64,000 nt of DNA. Source: Clostridia bacterium. GTDB lineage: Bacteria; Bacillota; Clostridia; UBA1381; UBA9506. This document shows, one piece after another, positions 56,266 to 63,666 of the stretch (its first letter is position 1; the number at the start of each line of letters is the position of its first letter). The position numbers were made by a program, and so were the translations under genes. The stretch is taken from positions 62,001 to 126,000 of the forward strand of contig JAFQAZ010000024.1 in NCBI GenBank assembly GCA_017416855.1. Reading direction: 5' to 3'. Below the pieces are notes generated by a model, which saw only the letters and a list, made by a program, of their open reading frames with translations, did not search any database and had not been told where the DNA came from.

Positions 56266-56802
56266 ATGAAAGTTGATTTACAAGATTTTAGATATATTGA
56301 CATTTATGTAAATGAAGAAAAAGACATAGTGATTTTTCCACATAGTAAGGCAAAGGAGCCATTAGAATTAGCAGATGGTTCTGTATTGGACGAGCCATGG
56401 TTTTGTACAGCGTATTATCCTATTGAATTGAAATATCCGTATACGAAAGAAGAATTGGCGGAAAAAATTCGATATGGTATTGAGCAATGGGATAAACATG
56501 AGCCATACAATGATTTTTCTGGAAATAATACTTTTGAGGAAAAATATTATGGAATTAAAGGATTCAAAAAAGCAATCAAAGGCAAAAGAAATATACACCT
56601 TGGTTGGGATGATATACAAGGCAAGTATGCTTCTTTAATGATTCCCTGCAAAAGTGGGTATTGTTATTTGGGTGTGGACGAAGTAATATTGGACGAAGAT
56701 GCAGATTGGATTGAATATGCTAATGTTGTAATAAAATTTATTGAAACTGATATTGAACATATTCCTTATGCAAGGCAAAATAAAGGAAAGCTCAATTTAT
56801 AA
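56266..56802 (+). CDS. Orphan cytoplasmic protein, unrecognised (cassette 1)
   Basis: 178 residues, AT-rich, acidic and aromatic-rich (DLQDFRYIDIYVNEEKDIVIFPHSK; WFCTAYYPIELKYPYTKEELAEKIRYGIEQWDKHEPY). No signal peptide, TM helix or catalytic motif. Size and composition recall polymorphic-toxin immunity proteins, but I do not recognise a family. Start ATG 56266 lies after AAGGGAAG at the end of repeat R0. Flanked by R0 and R1. Confidence 0.6.
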   Translation: MKVDLQDFRYIDIYVNEEKDIVIFPHSKAKEPLELADGSVLDEPWFCTAYYPIELKYPYTKEELAEKIRYGIEQWDKHEPYNDFSGNNTFEEKYYGIKGFKKAIKGKRNIHLGWDDIQGKYASLMIPCKSGYCYLGVDEVILDEDADWIEYANVVIKFIETDIEHIPYARQNKGKLNL

Positions 56803-56810
56803 TTTTTAAT

Positions 56811-56897
56811 CCTAACTTGATATGAACCTTCGTTAAAAAGGTTTGCATCTAAACCTTATGTGTCGCAATATGGATATGTCGAATGTTGTCGAAAGGA
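56811..56897 (+). repeat. Junction repeat copy R1
   Basis: CCTAACTTGATATGAACC (56811-56828), apical hairpin AAGGTTT-GCATCT-AAACCTT (56838-56857), TGTGTCGCAATAT, then TGTCGAA (56877-56883) and TGTCGAA (56887-56893) 10 bases apart, running into AAAGGA, the RBS of the next gene. Confidence 0.8.
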
Positions 56898-56906
56898 AAT
56901 GTTTGT

Positions 56907-57221
56907 ATGAAAATTGATTTTAGTGATTATAAAAGTTTGACTCAAAAAGATATAATCAAAATTGATAATGCGGGTATTGAATGTACCATCGGTAAAATTC
57001 TTTTTGCTGAATGTCAAATTAACTTTAAAGAGTGTCGCAACATAGACGGTAATTATGTTGGTGAATTTGATTGTAGCGGTTCACATTTTTCGATTGGTTT
57101 ATATACAGCACCAAAAACAACACACATTTTCTTTATGGATGATGAAAGTCTATTTAATCAGGTAATTGAAACTATAAAAGAATATGGATACGAGTTTATT
57201 GATATCGAAAAAATACAATGA
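56907..57221 (+). CDS. Orphan small protein, unrecognised (cassette 2)
   Basis: 104 residues, soluble: MKIDFSDYKSLTQKDIIK at the start, a Cys-containing beta-rich centre (ECTIGKILFAECQINFKECRN) and ETIKEYGYEFIDIEKIQ at the end. No recognised domain. ATG 56907 with AAAGGA about 9 bases upstream. Flanked by R1 and R2. Confidence 0.55.
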   Translation: MKIDFSDYKSLTQKDIIKIDNAGIECTIGKILFAECQINFKECRNIDGNYVGEFDCSGSHFSIGLYTAPKTTHIFFMDDESLFNQVIETIKEYGYEFIDIEKIQ

Positions 57222-57230
57222 TTTTTCGTT

Positions 57231-57314
57231 CCTAGCTCGACACGAACTATCATCCAAAAAGGTTTGCATCTAAACCTTATGTGTCGCAATGTAAGAATGT
57301 CGAAATAAGTCGAA
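57231..57314 (+). repeat. Junction repeat copy R2
   Basis: CCTAGCTCGACACGAACT (57231-57248), AAGGTTT-GCATCT-AAACCTT (57259-57278), GTGTCG (57281-57286) complementary to CGACAC (57238-57243), then TGTCGAA (57298) and AGTCGAA (57308). Instead of leading to a gene it runs into the inverted-repeat element at 57319. Confidence 0.8.
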
Positions 57315-57318
57315 TTTT

Positions 57319-57944
57319 AAAAGCCTTCCCCTTGAGGGGAAGGTGTCAGCGGTAGCTGACGGATGAGGTGAAAAAATGATAATAATAATTACAGGTGCAT
57401 CACATACAGGTAAAACTGTTTTGGCACAGAAATTACTTGAAAAATATAAATATCCTTATCTGTCAATAGACCATTTGAAAATGGGATTGATTCGTAGCAA
57501 ACAAACTGACCTTACGCCTATGAGTGAGGATTCAGAGCTCACAAAGTATTTATGGCCTATTGTCCGTGAAATAATTAAAACCGCTATAGAAAACAATCAA
57601 AATTTGATTATAGAGGGATGTTACATTCCTTTTAATTGGGAAAAAGATTTTGAAAATGACTACCTTAAAAATATCAAATATTACTGTCTTGTAATGAGCC
57701 AAAACTATATCAAGAATCATTACAAAGATATAACAACGTATGCGAATGTGATTGAAAATCGTTTGAACGATGAAGATTACACAATAGAATGCGCTATTAA
57801 GGAAAACGGCTTGATTTTGGAAATGGCAGAAAAACACAATGTTCATTATATACTTATTGATGATGAATATAGTGTAAATGTTGATTTAGAATATTAACAC
57901 CTCATCAGTCACTTCGTGACAGCTTCCCCTCAAGGGGAAGTCTT
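57319..57944. mobile_element. Inverted-repeat (MITE-like) element carrying a kinase-like gene
   Basis: Left end 57319-57370 contains CTTCCCCTTGAGGGGAAG and GTCAGC-GGTA-GCTGAC and ends GGATGAGGTG. Right end 57898-57944 is its imperfect reverse complement: CACCTCATC, GTCACTTCGTGAC, CTTCCCCTCAAGGGGAAG. The only content is one ORF, whose RBS (GAGGTGA) is supplied by the left repeat. No transposase. Confidence 0.75.
57376..57897 (+). CDS. P-loop nucleotide/small-molecule kinase-like protein (cargo)
   Basis: 173 residues. Walker A GASHTGKT at about 7-14, then YLSIDHLKMGLIRSK (acidic substrate motif), NLIIEGCYIPFNW (Walker-B-like), ending YILIDDEYSVN. Resembles the adenylate kinase/AAA_33-type small kinases that phosphorylate nucleotides or antibiotics; substrate unknown. 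Start ATG 57376 a few bases after GAGGTGA of the left inverted repeat; its stop is adjacent to the right repeat. Confidence 0.7.
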   Translation: MIIIITGASHTGKTVLAQKLLEKYKYPYLSIDHLKMGLIRSKQTDLTPMSEDSELTKYLWPIVREIIKTAIENNQNLIIEGCYIPFNWEKDFENDYLKNIKYYCLVMSQNYIKNHYKDITTYANVIENRLNDEDYTIECAIKENGLILEMAEKHNVHYILIDDEYSVNVDLEY

Positions 57945-57950
57945 TAATGT

Positions 57951-58006
57951 TTGGCATCCAGATTATACAGTCTTTATAAGAAGAATGTCGAAATTTGGCG
58001 AAAGGA
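57951..58006 (+). repeat. Junction repeat copy R3 (variant form, right half)
   Basis: TTGGCATCCAGATTATACAG then TCTTTATAAG, TGTCGAA (57986-57992) and TGGCGAA (57996-58002), then AAGGAG, the RBS of the next gene. The left half is absent, apparently displaced by the inverted-repeat element. Confidence 0.7.
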
Positions 58007-58015
58007 GAATGAGCG

Positions 58016-58561
58016 ATGGCTAACATATTTGCAATGGGTTATTATGTTTTTTCTATACTTTTTGGAATAGTACAATTTGTAGCAATTATTGGACTTATTA
58101 TTTGGGGAATTGCAAAACTAATAAAATTGATAAAAAAGAATAATCTTGTAGGAAATAAAAAGTCGTTGGTTTTATCTATAATTTGTATTATTGTTGCTAC
58201 TGCATCATTGGTACTTAATATGGGTTGGATTAGATTTGGTATGATATTTATGCTAATACCTATCATACAACCAATATTGTTTTTAATGACAAATTTATAT
58301 GCATCACAATTTTTTGTTGAATCTCCAAGATTAAGGATAATAAATTATCTTTTTATTATTACATATTTGATTTTCTGGGTTTTATTGCCGGACGGTGGTG
58401 ATATAGGTCCATCATATTGTTTGTTTAATTTGGTTCGTAATGATGTTTTTACAGATGTGGCTTGGCAGATATCAGGAATAGGAGGAACAGCCCATATAGT
58501 ATTTTTCGTCTTACAAATTATTCAATTTGTGAAAATTAAAAAGAAGAAAGAAAATAATTGA
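58016..58561 (+). CDS. Orphan integral membrane protein (cassette 4)
   Basis: 181 residues with about five TM helices: YYVFSILFGIVQFVAIIGLIIWGIAKLI, LVLSIICIIVATASLVLNMG, FGMIFMLIPIIQPILFLM, YLFIITYLIFWVLLP, IVFFVLQIIQFVKI. No family recognised. ATG 58016 with AGGAG 8 bases upstream; the ATG at 58009 is out of frame and stops after four codons. Confidence 0.6.
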   Translation: MANIFAMGYYVFSILFGIVQFVAIIGLIIWGIAKLIKLIKKNNLVGNKKSLVLSIICIIVATASLVLNMGWIRFGMIFMLIPIIQPILFLMTNLYASQFFVESPRLRIINYLFIITYLIFWVLLPDGGDIGPSYCLFNLVRNDVFTDVAWQISGIGGTAHIVFFVLQIIQFVKIKKKKENN

Positions 58562-58570
58562 TTTTTTGAT

Positions 58571-58640
58571 TTAACTCTATATAAACTAACATCAAAAATG
58601 ACTGGCATCCAGTTTATACAGTCTTTATGCAGAAATGTAC
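58571..58640 (+). repeat. Junction repeat copy R4, terminal copy with no gene after it
   Basis: TTAACTCTATATAAACT then CTGG-CAT-CCAG hairpin (58602-58612) and AGTTTATACAG (58611-58621), the latter complementary to CTATATAAACT (58577-58587) apart from one mismatch. Then TCTTTATGCAG and a degenerate TGTACTTCAA in place of TGTCGAA. Confidence 0.65.
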
Positions 58641-58680
58641 TTCAAAAGACAGAACAAGTTAGATATAATCCATATGATAA

Positions 58681-58713
58681 AAAAGTCGGCTGTTAAAACA
58701 ACAGCCGACTTTT
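58681..58713. terminator. Bidirectional terminator closing island and gatB operon
   Basis: Stem AAAAGTCGGCTGTT (58681-58694) / AACAGCCGACTTTT (58700-58713), with A-run and T-run on opposite sides. Confidence 0.9.
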
Positions 58714-58724
58714 AGTCTTATCAC

Positions 58725-60143
58725 TTATTTTAATTTTTCTTCTAACAGAGTTTTAATCATAGCGGGGTCGCCTGCGCCCTTTAATTCCTTCATACAAGCA
58801 CCGAAGAGAGCCTGCAGGGCTTTCACCTTACCACCTTTAAAGTCTGCAACAGACTGGGGATTTTCGGCGATTGCCTTATCAATCACCGCTTCAATGGCAG
58901 AGGCGTCAAATTTCTTATCCAGGCCTTGTTCTTTGCAGTAAGCAATCGGGTCAACATCCTGCTCAACAACGGCGATAAGTATCTTTTTGCCCGCGTTACG
59001 GTTAATATCACCATTATCTACCATTCTAATCACGGCATAGAGCTTTTCAGCGGTGATAACAAGGTCATTTAAGGTTTTGCCGTCTTTACGCAAAATACCG
59101 GCACAGTCGGTTAAAATCCAGGCAGCACCATCCTTGGGGTTAGCACCCATAGCCACAATGTCATCTAACAGCTTGCTGATTTTTTGGTTGGAAATCAGCA
59201 TATCGATTTCCTTGTCGGAAATACCGGCCAGGCGATAATCTTCAGCCTTTTCATCCACAGCGGCAGGCTTGTTGGCCTTGATTTCTTCCAGCCATTCATC
59301 ATCAATGATAATGGGCATTAAGTTGGCATCAGGGAAGTAGCGGTAGTCTGCTTCAGTTTCTTTGTTGCGCATGGCCATAGTCTTGCCGCTTGCATCATCA
59401 TAACGTCTGGTTTCCTGCACCAGTTCTTCAGTTTCAAATTCCAGAGCATCCATATGACGCTGCGCCTCGTAACGGATGGCTTTTTCAATGGCTTCAAAGG
59501 AGCTCATATTCTTGATTTCGGTACGAACACCGAATTCTTCACTACCTTCAGGACGAACAGAAATGTTAACATCGCAACGCATTGCGCCTTCTTCACATTC
59601 TGAAATACCACCGGAGCGGAACATAGATTTCAGCTTGTTTAAGTAGGTTACAACCTCTTCAGCACTTCTGAAATCAGGTTGGGTAACAATTTCAATGAGG
59701 GGCACGCTGGTACGGTTAAAGTCTACATAAGAATATTTACCGCCGTGAACCAGTTTGCCGGCATCTTCTTCCATATGAATCTGCTTAATGCGGATATCAC
59801 GGGTGCCTGCGGAGGTTTTTAAGGTCACACAACCGTTGGTGCAAATGGGGTGGTTCAGCTGTGTAATCTGATAAGCGCAAGGCAGGTCGGGGTAGTAGTA
59901 ATTCTTTTTATCGAAGGTGGTGTAGCGATTGATTTCACAGTTTAACATAAGTCCTGCTGTTACTGCCAGTTCCACAACGTGTTTGTTCATAATAGGGAGC
60001 ATACCGGGCATACCGCTGCAGGCAGGGCACACACAGTCATTGGGCTCGTTGGCAGCAGAATGACCGCCGCAGGAACAGAATATTTTAGATTCGGTAGAAA
60101 GCTCTACGTGAGTCTCTAAACCGATAACCAATTCATAATTCAT
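58725..60143 (-). CDS. gatB: Asp-tRNA(Asn)/Glu-tRNA(Gln) amidotransferase subunit B
   Basis: 472 residues. Kinase/amidase cradle start YELVIGLETHVELSTESKIFCSCGG with the zinc-type CxC and CVCPACSGMPG cysteines, KKNYYYPDLPCAYQITQ, EEDAGKLVHG, RCDVNISVRPEG, and a C-terminal YqeY-like tail. Phosphorylates the mischarged Asp/Glu and adds ammonia. The kinase and amination residues look intact, unlike those of its GatA partner. Starts 2 bases after the gatA stop with AGGGTGA. Confidence 0.95.
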   Translation of the reverse strand: MNYELVIGLETHVELSTESKIFCSCGGHSAANEPNDCVCPACSGMPGMLPIMNKHVVELAVTAGLMLNCEINRYTTFDKKNYYYPDLPCAYQITQLNHPICTNGCVTLKTSAGTRDIRIKQIHMEEDAGKLVHGGKYSYVDFNRTSVPLIEIVTQPDFRSAEEVVTYLNKLKSMFRSGGISECEEGAMRCDVNISVRPEGSEEFGVRTEIKNMSSFEAIEKAIRYEAQRHMDALEFETEELVQETRRYDDASGKTMAMRNKETEADYRYFPDANLMPIIIDDEWLEEIKANKPAAVDEKAEDYRLAGISDKEIDMLISNQKISKLLDDIVAMGANPKDGAAWILTDCAGILRKDGKTLNDLVITAEKLYAVIRMVDNGDINRNAGKKILIAVVEQDVDPIAYCKEQGLDKKFDASAIEAVIDKAIAENPQSVADFKGGKVKALQALFGACMKELKGAGDPAMIKTLLEEKLK

Positions 60144-60145
60144 GA

Positions 60146-61324
60146 TTATTCACCCTTCCTTTCAACGCTGTCTGCAAGGCTAAGCAGCAGACCTTCGGAA
60201 AAATGCTTGCCCATAAGCTGTACACCGCCGGAAATTAAAGCCGGAACGCCGATTAAGTTTGCCAGCGCGGTGAAGATGCTTTCATTAAACACTTTGCCGA
60301 AAGCTTCGTGAATGTCATAAGCCTCGTAAGCAGTCTGGCTAGCGGCAGGCATTAAAACAGCATCATACTGTTTCATCAGCTCTTCAAACTTTTCAGCCAT
60401 CACGCGACGAACCTTTAAGGATTTATCGTAGCAGGCCTCATAACGATTTTTGGAGAGTACATCAGAACCATACATAATCACGGCCTTGGTTAAGAAGTTA
60501 AAGCCTTCAGTACGGGAGTTTACATATAACTCATCAATGTTTTTATATTCCTTGGCCCGATGACCGAATTTTACACCGTCATAACGAGAAATGTTGTTAC
60601 AGGTTTCAGCAGTCATCAAAATCTGCCAGGCTGTGTTCACAACAGCAAACACATCAAATGAAATTTCTTCTATGGTTACACCCTGGGCACGGAGAGCGTC
60701 AGCAAAAGCATTGATGCGTTTTTTTGTTTCATCATCTGCTTTTTCAACCAGTTCTTTGATAATGGCAACCTTTTTGCCGGAAACAGAGTGGAAAGAGTAG
60801 TCGTAGCTTTCGTTTTTCAGGCTAGTGCCGTCCTTTTCATCGTGGCCGGCAATCACATCCATAATCTCTTTTACGCCGGATGCATTCTGTGCATACACGC
60901 CGATTTGTTCACCGGAAGCAGCACAGGAAATCACGCCGTAACGGGAAACTGTACCATAGGTGGGTTTTAAAAAGTCAATGCCTGAGATAGCAGCGGCACG
61001 TCTTGCGGCACCGTTCATATCCACAGCCAAAGCGGCTTTTACTTCGCCGGAAGCAACTGCTTCAGCAGCGGCGCCCTTTAATGTGCCTTCTGCTTCAGCA
61101 CCGTAAGAGAATTCACCCAAAAGGTCAAGACCGAATTCACCCACATTGGTTTTGCCGGCAATTTTATAGCCTTTGTTCTCTAAACGGGTTACGGCTTCAG
61201 CGCTAAAGAGAGGTTTAAAGCCTGTGAGCATTTTAGAACCTGCTGAAGCCTCTGCATCTTTTACTAAAATCATATCGTCAACGGCGATGTTACCGTCAGC
61301 GATTTTTGTTTTATAATAATTCAT
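60146..61324 (-). CDS. gatA: GatA-like subunit without catalytic serines (predicted inactive glutaminase)
   Basis: 392 residues against about 485 for normal GatA; roughly 55-60 N-terminal residues are missing and the region between the catalytic Lys and the Ser loop is shorter. Homology is clear: GKTNVGEF, LKPTYGTVSRYGVISCAASGEQIG, NISRYDGVKFGHRAKEY, LMPAASQTAYEAYDIHEAFG. Of the amidase Ser-cisSer-Lys triad, Lys22 (LVKDA) remains, but the GGSSGGS loop reads GTLKGAA (cis-Ser to Leu82) and DTGGSIR reads DMNGAAR (nucleophile Ser to Ala106). The usual Asp before IFT is Ser. It cannot release ammonia from glutamine by this mechanism, yet stays in the operon. Start ATG 61324 with GAGGTG. Confidence 0.85.
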   Translation of the reverse strand: MNYYKTKIADGNIAVDDMILVKDAEASAGSKMLTGFKPLFSAEAVTRLENKGYKIAGKTNVGEFGLDLLGEFSYGAEAEGTLKGAAAEAVASGEVKAALAVDMNGAARRAAAISGIDFLKPTYGTVSRYGVISCAASGEQIGVYAQNASGVKEIMDVIAGHDEKDGTSLKNESYDYSFHSVSGKKVAIIKELVEKADDETKKRINAFADALRAQGVTIEEISFDVFAVVNTAWQILMTAETCNNISRYDGVKFGHRAKEYKNIDELYVNSRTEGFNFLTKAVIMYGSDVLSKNRYEACYDKSLKVRRVMAEKFEELMKQYDAVLMPAASQTAYEAYDIHEAFGKVFNESIFTALANLIGVPALISGGVQLMGKHFSEGLLLSLADSVERKGE

Positions 61325-61334
61325 TGTTCGCACC

Positions 61335-63413
61335 TCACTTTACAAGTCTGGGCACCTGCCAGCTGTCTTCACTACGTTCAGGAGCACCTTCTAACAGGCT
61401 CTCACGGGTAAAGGGCTGGTGGCGGACATCTTCGCGCAACACGTTGGTCATAGGCATAACGTGAACCATGGGTTCAACACCTTCGGTATTCACGTCGTTT
61501 AAGAGTTTTTCACTTTCACTCATAGAAGTGAAAATATCCTGCACAACCTTTTCTTCATCATCAGTTAGTGCAATCTGATTCAGCTGCTGTGCATTGGAGA
61601 AGGTGGAACGCTTGCCGGCAGAGGTTTTTCCTTGGGTAACAGGGCCTGCGGCGCGCTGAGCCAAAACATTGGTGCTTCCTAACAGATGAACATCTTCAAG
61701 TTGCTGGTTGGTAACAAAGCTGGGTGCGCCTAACAATAAATCCTGAGCGTTGCCGTTTAAGGGGAAGGCAATAACATCCAGAATCTTTTCTTCGTCAGTT
61801 AAGAGCATTACCATACGGTCAATACCCGGTGCCATACCGGCATGAGGAGGTGCTCCGTACTGGAATGCTGTATACAAAGCATTGAACCTGCTCTTTAGTT
61901 CATTTTCGGAGTAACCGGCAATTTCAAAGGCCTTCTTCATAATGCTGATATCGTGGTTACGAACCGCACCGGAGGCAAGCTCAATACCGTTACCAACTAA
62001 GTCATACTGATAAGCAAGAACTTCGGTGGGGTCTTTGGTGAGCAACGCTTCCATACCGCCCTGAGGCATAGAGAAGGGGTTATGAGTGAAGATGGTTTCG
62101 CCGGTTTCTTCATCGTTTTCATACATGGGGAAGTCTACAACAAAGCAGAATTCAAATGCATCTTCATTAATTAAATCGAGCTGTTCCTTTTTAGCCAGCC
62201 ATGTACGGATTAAGCCGGCTTTTTTCTCTGTGTCGTTCTTTTTATCATCACAGATGAAGAACAGGGTTTCGCCCTCTTTTACACCGGTTAAGGTAATGAT
62301 TTCTTCTTTCTGTGCATCGCTTAAGAACTTGGCAATGGGGCCTGCAAACACACCCTCTTTTAAGGTGATGTAACCAAGACCGCCCAGACCAACCTCAGGA
62401 GAGGTTGCATATTTTAAGGAATCTTCAAAGAACTTTTTGGATTTACCCTGACAGCCGGCAACAATACCACGCACCGGCTTACCCTTAAAGGCAGGGAAGT
62501 CAACCCCTTCAAAGAAGGCAGTTAAATCGCAGATGAGCAAGGGGTTGCGGAGATCCGGCTTATCGGAGCCGTATGTCATCATGGCGTCGGCATAGGTAAT
62601 GCGACGGAAGGGCTTCGGTGTGATTTTCTTATCAGAGAAGGTTTTGAAGGTGTCGTAAATAACATCTTCGCACACATCTAAAACTTCTTCCTGTGTGGCA
62701 AATGCCATTTCAAAGTCTAACTGATAGAACTCACCGGGAGAACGGTCAGCACGGGCATCTTCGTCACGGAAGCAGGGGGCTATCTGAAAATATCTGTCAA
62801 AGCCGGACACCATCAAAAGCTGTTTGAACTGCTGAGGCGCCTGGGGCAGAGCATAGAACTTACCAGGATGCTTACGGCTGGGCACCAAAAAGTCTCTGGC
62901 ACCTTCCGGTGAAGAAGCTGTCAGAATGGGTGTCTGCATATCTAAAAAGCCTTTTTCCTCCATTTTGTTTCTTAAATGGCGGATAATCTGAGAACGCTTT
63001 ACCAGATTTTCATGGTTTTTGGGATTACGCAAATCCAGATAACGGTATTTTAAACGAAGTTCATCCTTGCTCAAGCGAGAGCCACGGACATCAAAGGGGA
63101 GTTTATTTAAACTCTTACCCAAAATATCGAGGCTATCAGCCACCAGTTCAACGGTACCGGTTTCGATTTTATCGTTTACGGTTTCAGGGTCGCGTTTGCT
63201 GACAACACCGCTGACAGAAATAACAGTTTCACGGTTAACCTCTTTCACTAAAGATTCATTGTGGATAACCACCTGGGTCACGCCGGTGTAATCACGAAGG
63301 TCAATAAAAATAACACCGCCGTGGTCACGGACAACATCCACCCAGCCAGCAAGCTGAACGGTTTTGCCAATGTGCTCATCACGTATGTCATTACAATATA
63401 GGGTTCTATACAT
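61335..63413 (-). CDS. aspS: Aspartyl-tRNA synthetase fused to GatC
   Basis: 692 residues. Bacterial-type AspRS: OB fold (GWVDVVRDHGGVIFIDLRDYTG), motif 2 FRDEDARADRSPGEFYQLDFEMAF, GAD insertion, motif 3 GMAPGIDRMVMLL. His31 in RDHGG is the residue seen in non-discriminating enzymes that also charge tRNA-Asn. From about residue 605, LTDDEEKVVQDIFTSMSE ... VEPMVHVMPMTNVLREDV is a GatC domain. The chain thus combines tRNA mischarging and the GatC clamp. Overlaps nothing; gatA begins 10 bases after its stop. Fusions of this type are known. Confidence 0.93.
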   Translation of the reverse strand: MYRTLYCNDIRDEHIGKTVQLAGWVDVVRDHGGVIFIDLRDYTGVTQVVIHNESLVKEVNRETVISVSGVVSKRDPETVNDKIETGTVELVADSLDILGKSLNKLPFDVRGSRLSKDELRLKYRYLDLRNPKNHENLVKRSQIIRHLRNKMEEKGFLDMQTPILTASSPEGARDFLVPSRKHPGKFYALPQAPQQFKQLLMVSGFDRYFQIAPCFRDEDARADRSPGEFYQLDFEMAFATQEEVLDVCEDVIYDTFKTFSDKKITPKPFRRITYADAMMTYGSDKPDLRNPLLICDLTAFFEGVDFPAFKGKPVRGIVAGCQGKSKKFFEDSLKYATSPEVGLGGLGYITLKEGVFAGPIAKFLSDAQKEEIITLTGVKEGETLFFICDDKKNDTEKKAGLIRTWLAKKEQLDLINEDAFEFCFVVDFPMYENDEETGETIFTHNPFSMPQGGMEALLTKDPTEVLAYQYDLVGNGIELASGAVRNHDISIMKKAFEIAGYSENELKSRFNALYTAFQYGAPPHAGMAPGIDRMVMLLTDEEKILDVIAFPLNGNAQDLLLGAPSFVTNQQLEDVHLLGSTNVLAQRAAGPVTQGKTSAGKRSTFSNAQQLNQIALTDDEEKVVQDIFTSMSESEKLLNDVNTEGVEPMVHVMPMTNVLREDVRHQPFTRESLLEGAPERSEDSWQVPRLVK

Positions 63414-63429
63414 GATATATTCCTCCTAC

Positions 63430-63665
63430 AATAATATACTAAAAAAATAAAAGTCCCGGAAATATATTTGCATATATTTCCGGGACGAGTAAACAAAACA
63501 TTTAACCCGCGGTGCCACCCGCATTGATGCTTAAAAAGCATCCGCTTTTCTATTCAATTAAAAAACATGGAGTGTTCCCAAACTTACTACTCATCTCAAA
63601 TGCGCTTTCAGTCCATGACGCATTCTCCCTTTCAGACTTTCCACAAAAGCCGAGTCTCCACTAAT
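63430..63665 (-). promoter_or_regulatory. T-box leader of aspS::gatC-gatA-gatB
   Basis: Minus strand: stem I closing pair TGGAG (63656-63660) / CTCCA (63568-63572); next to its 3' arm is GAAC (63574-63577), the likely specifier, holding overlapping GAA (Glu) and AAC (Asn). Stem III GATGC/GCATC follows, then T-box GGGTGGCACCGCGGG (63506-63520). The base after TGG is C, matching discriminator G73 of tRNA-Asn, -Asp and -Glu. The terminator is GTCCCGGAAATATAT / ATATATTTCCGGGAC (63453-63486) followed on the minus strand by a T-rich run. Confidence 0.9.
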
Positions 63666-63666
63666 C

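Noticed and set aside
55971-58640. Junction repeats called outright as integron attC sites
   Set aside because: They lack the GTTRRRY / RYYYAAC core pair in most copies and there is no integrase in the window, so only a resemblance is claimed.
60146-61324. gatA considered a pseudogene
   Set aside because: The frame is open over 392 codons, has a good RBS, tight coupling to aspS and gatB, and conserved C-terminal motifs; catalytic loss without frame loss suggests a kept scaffold.
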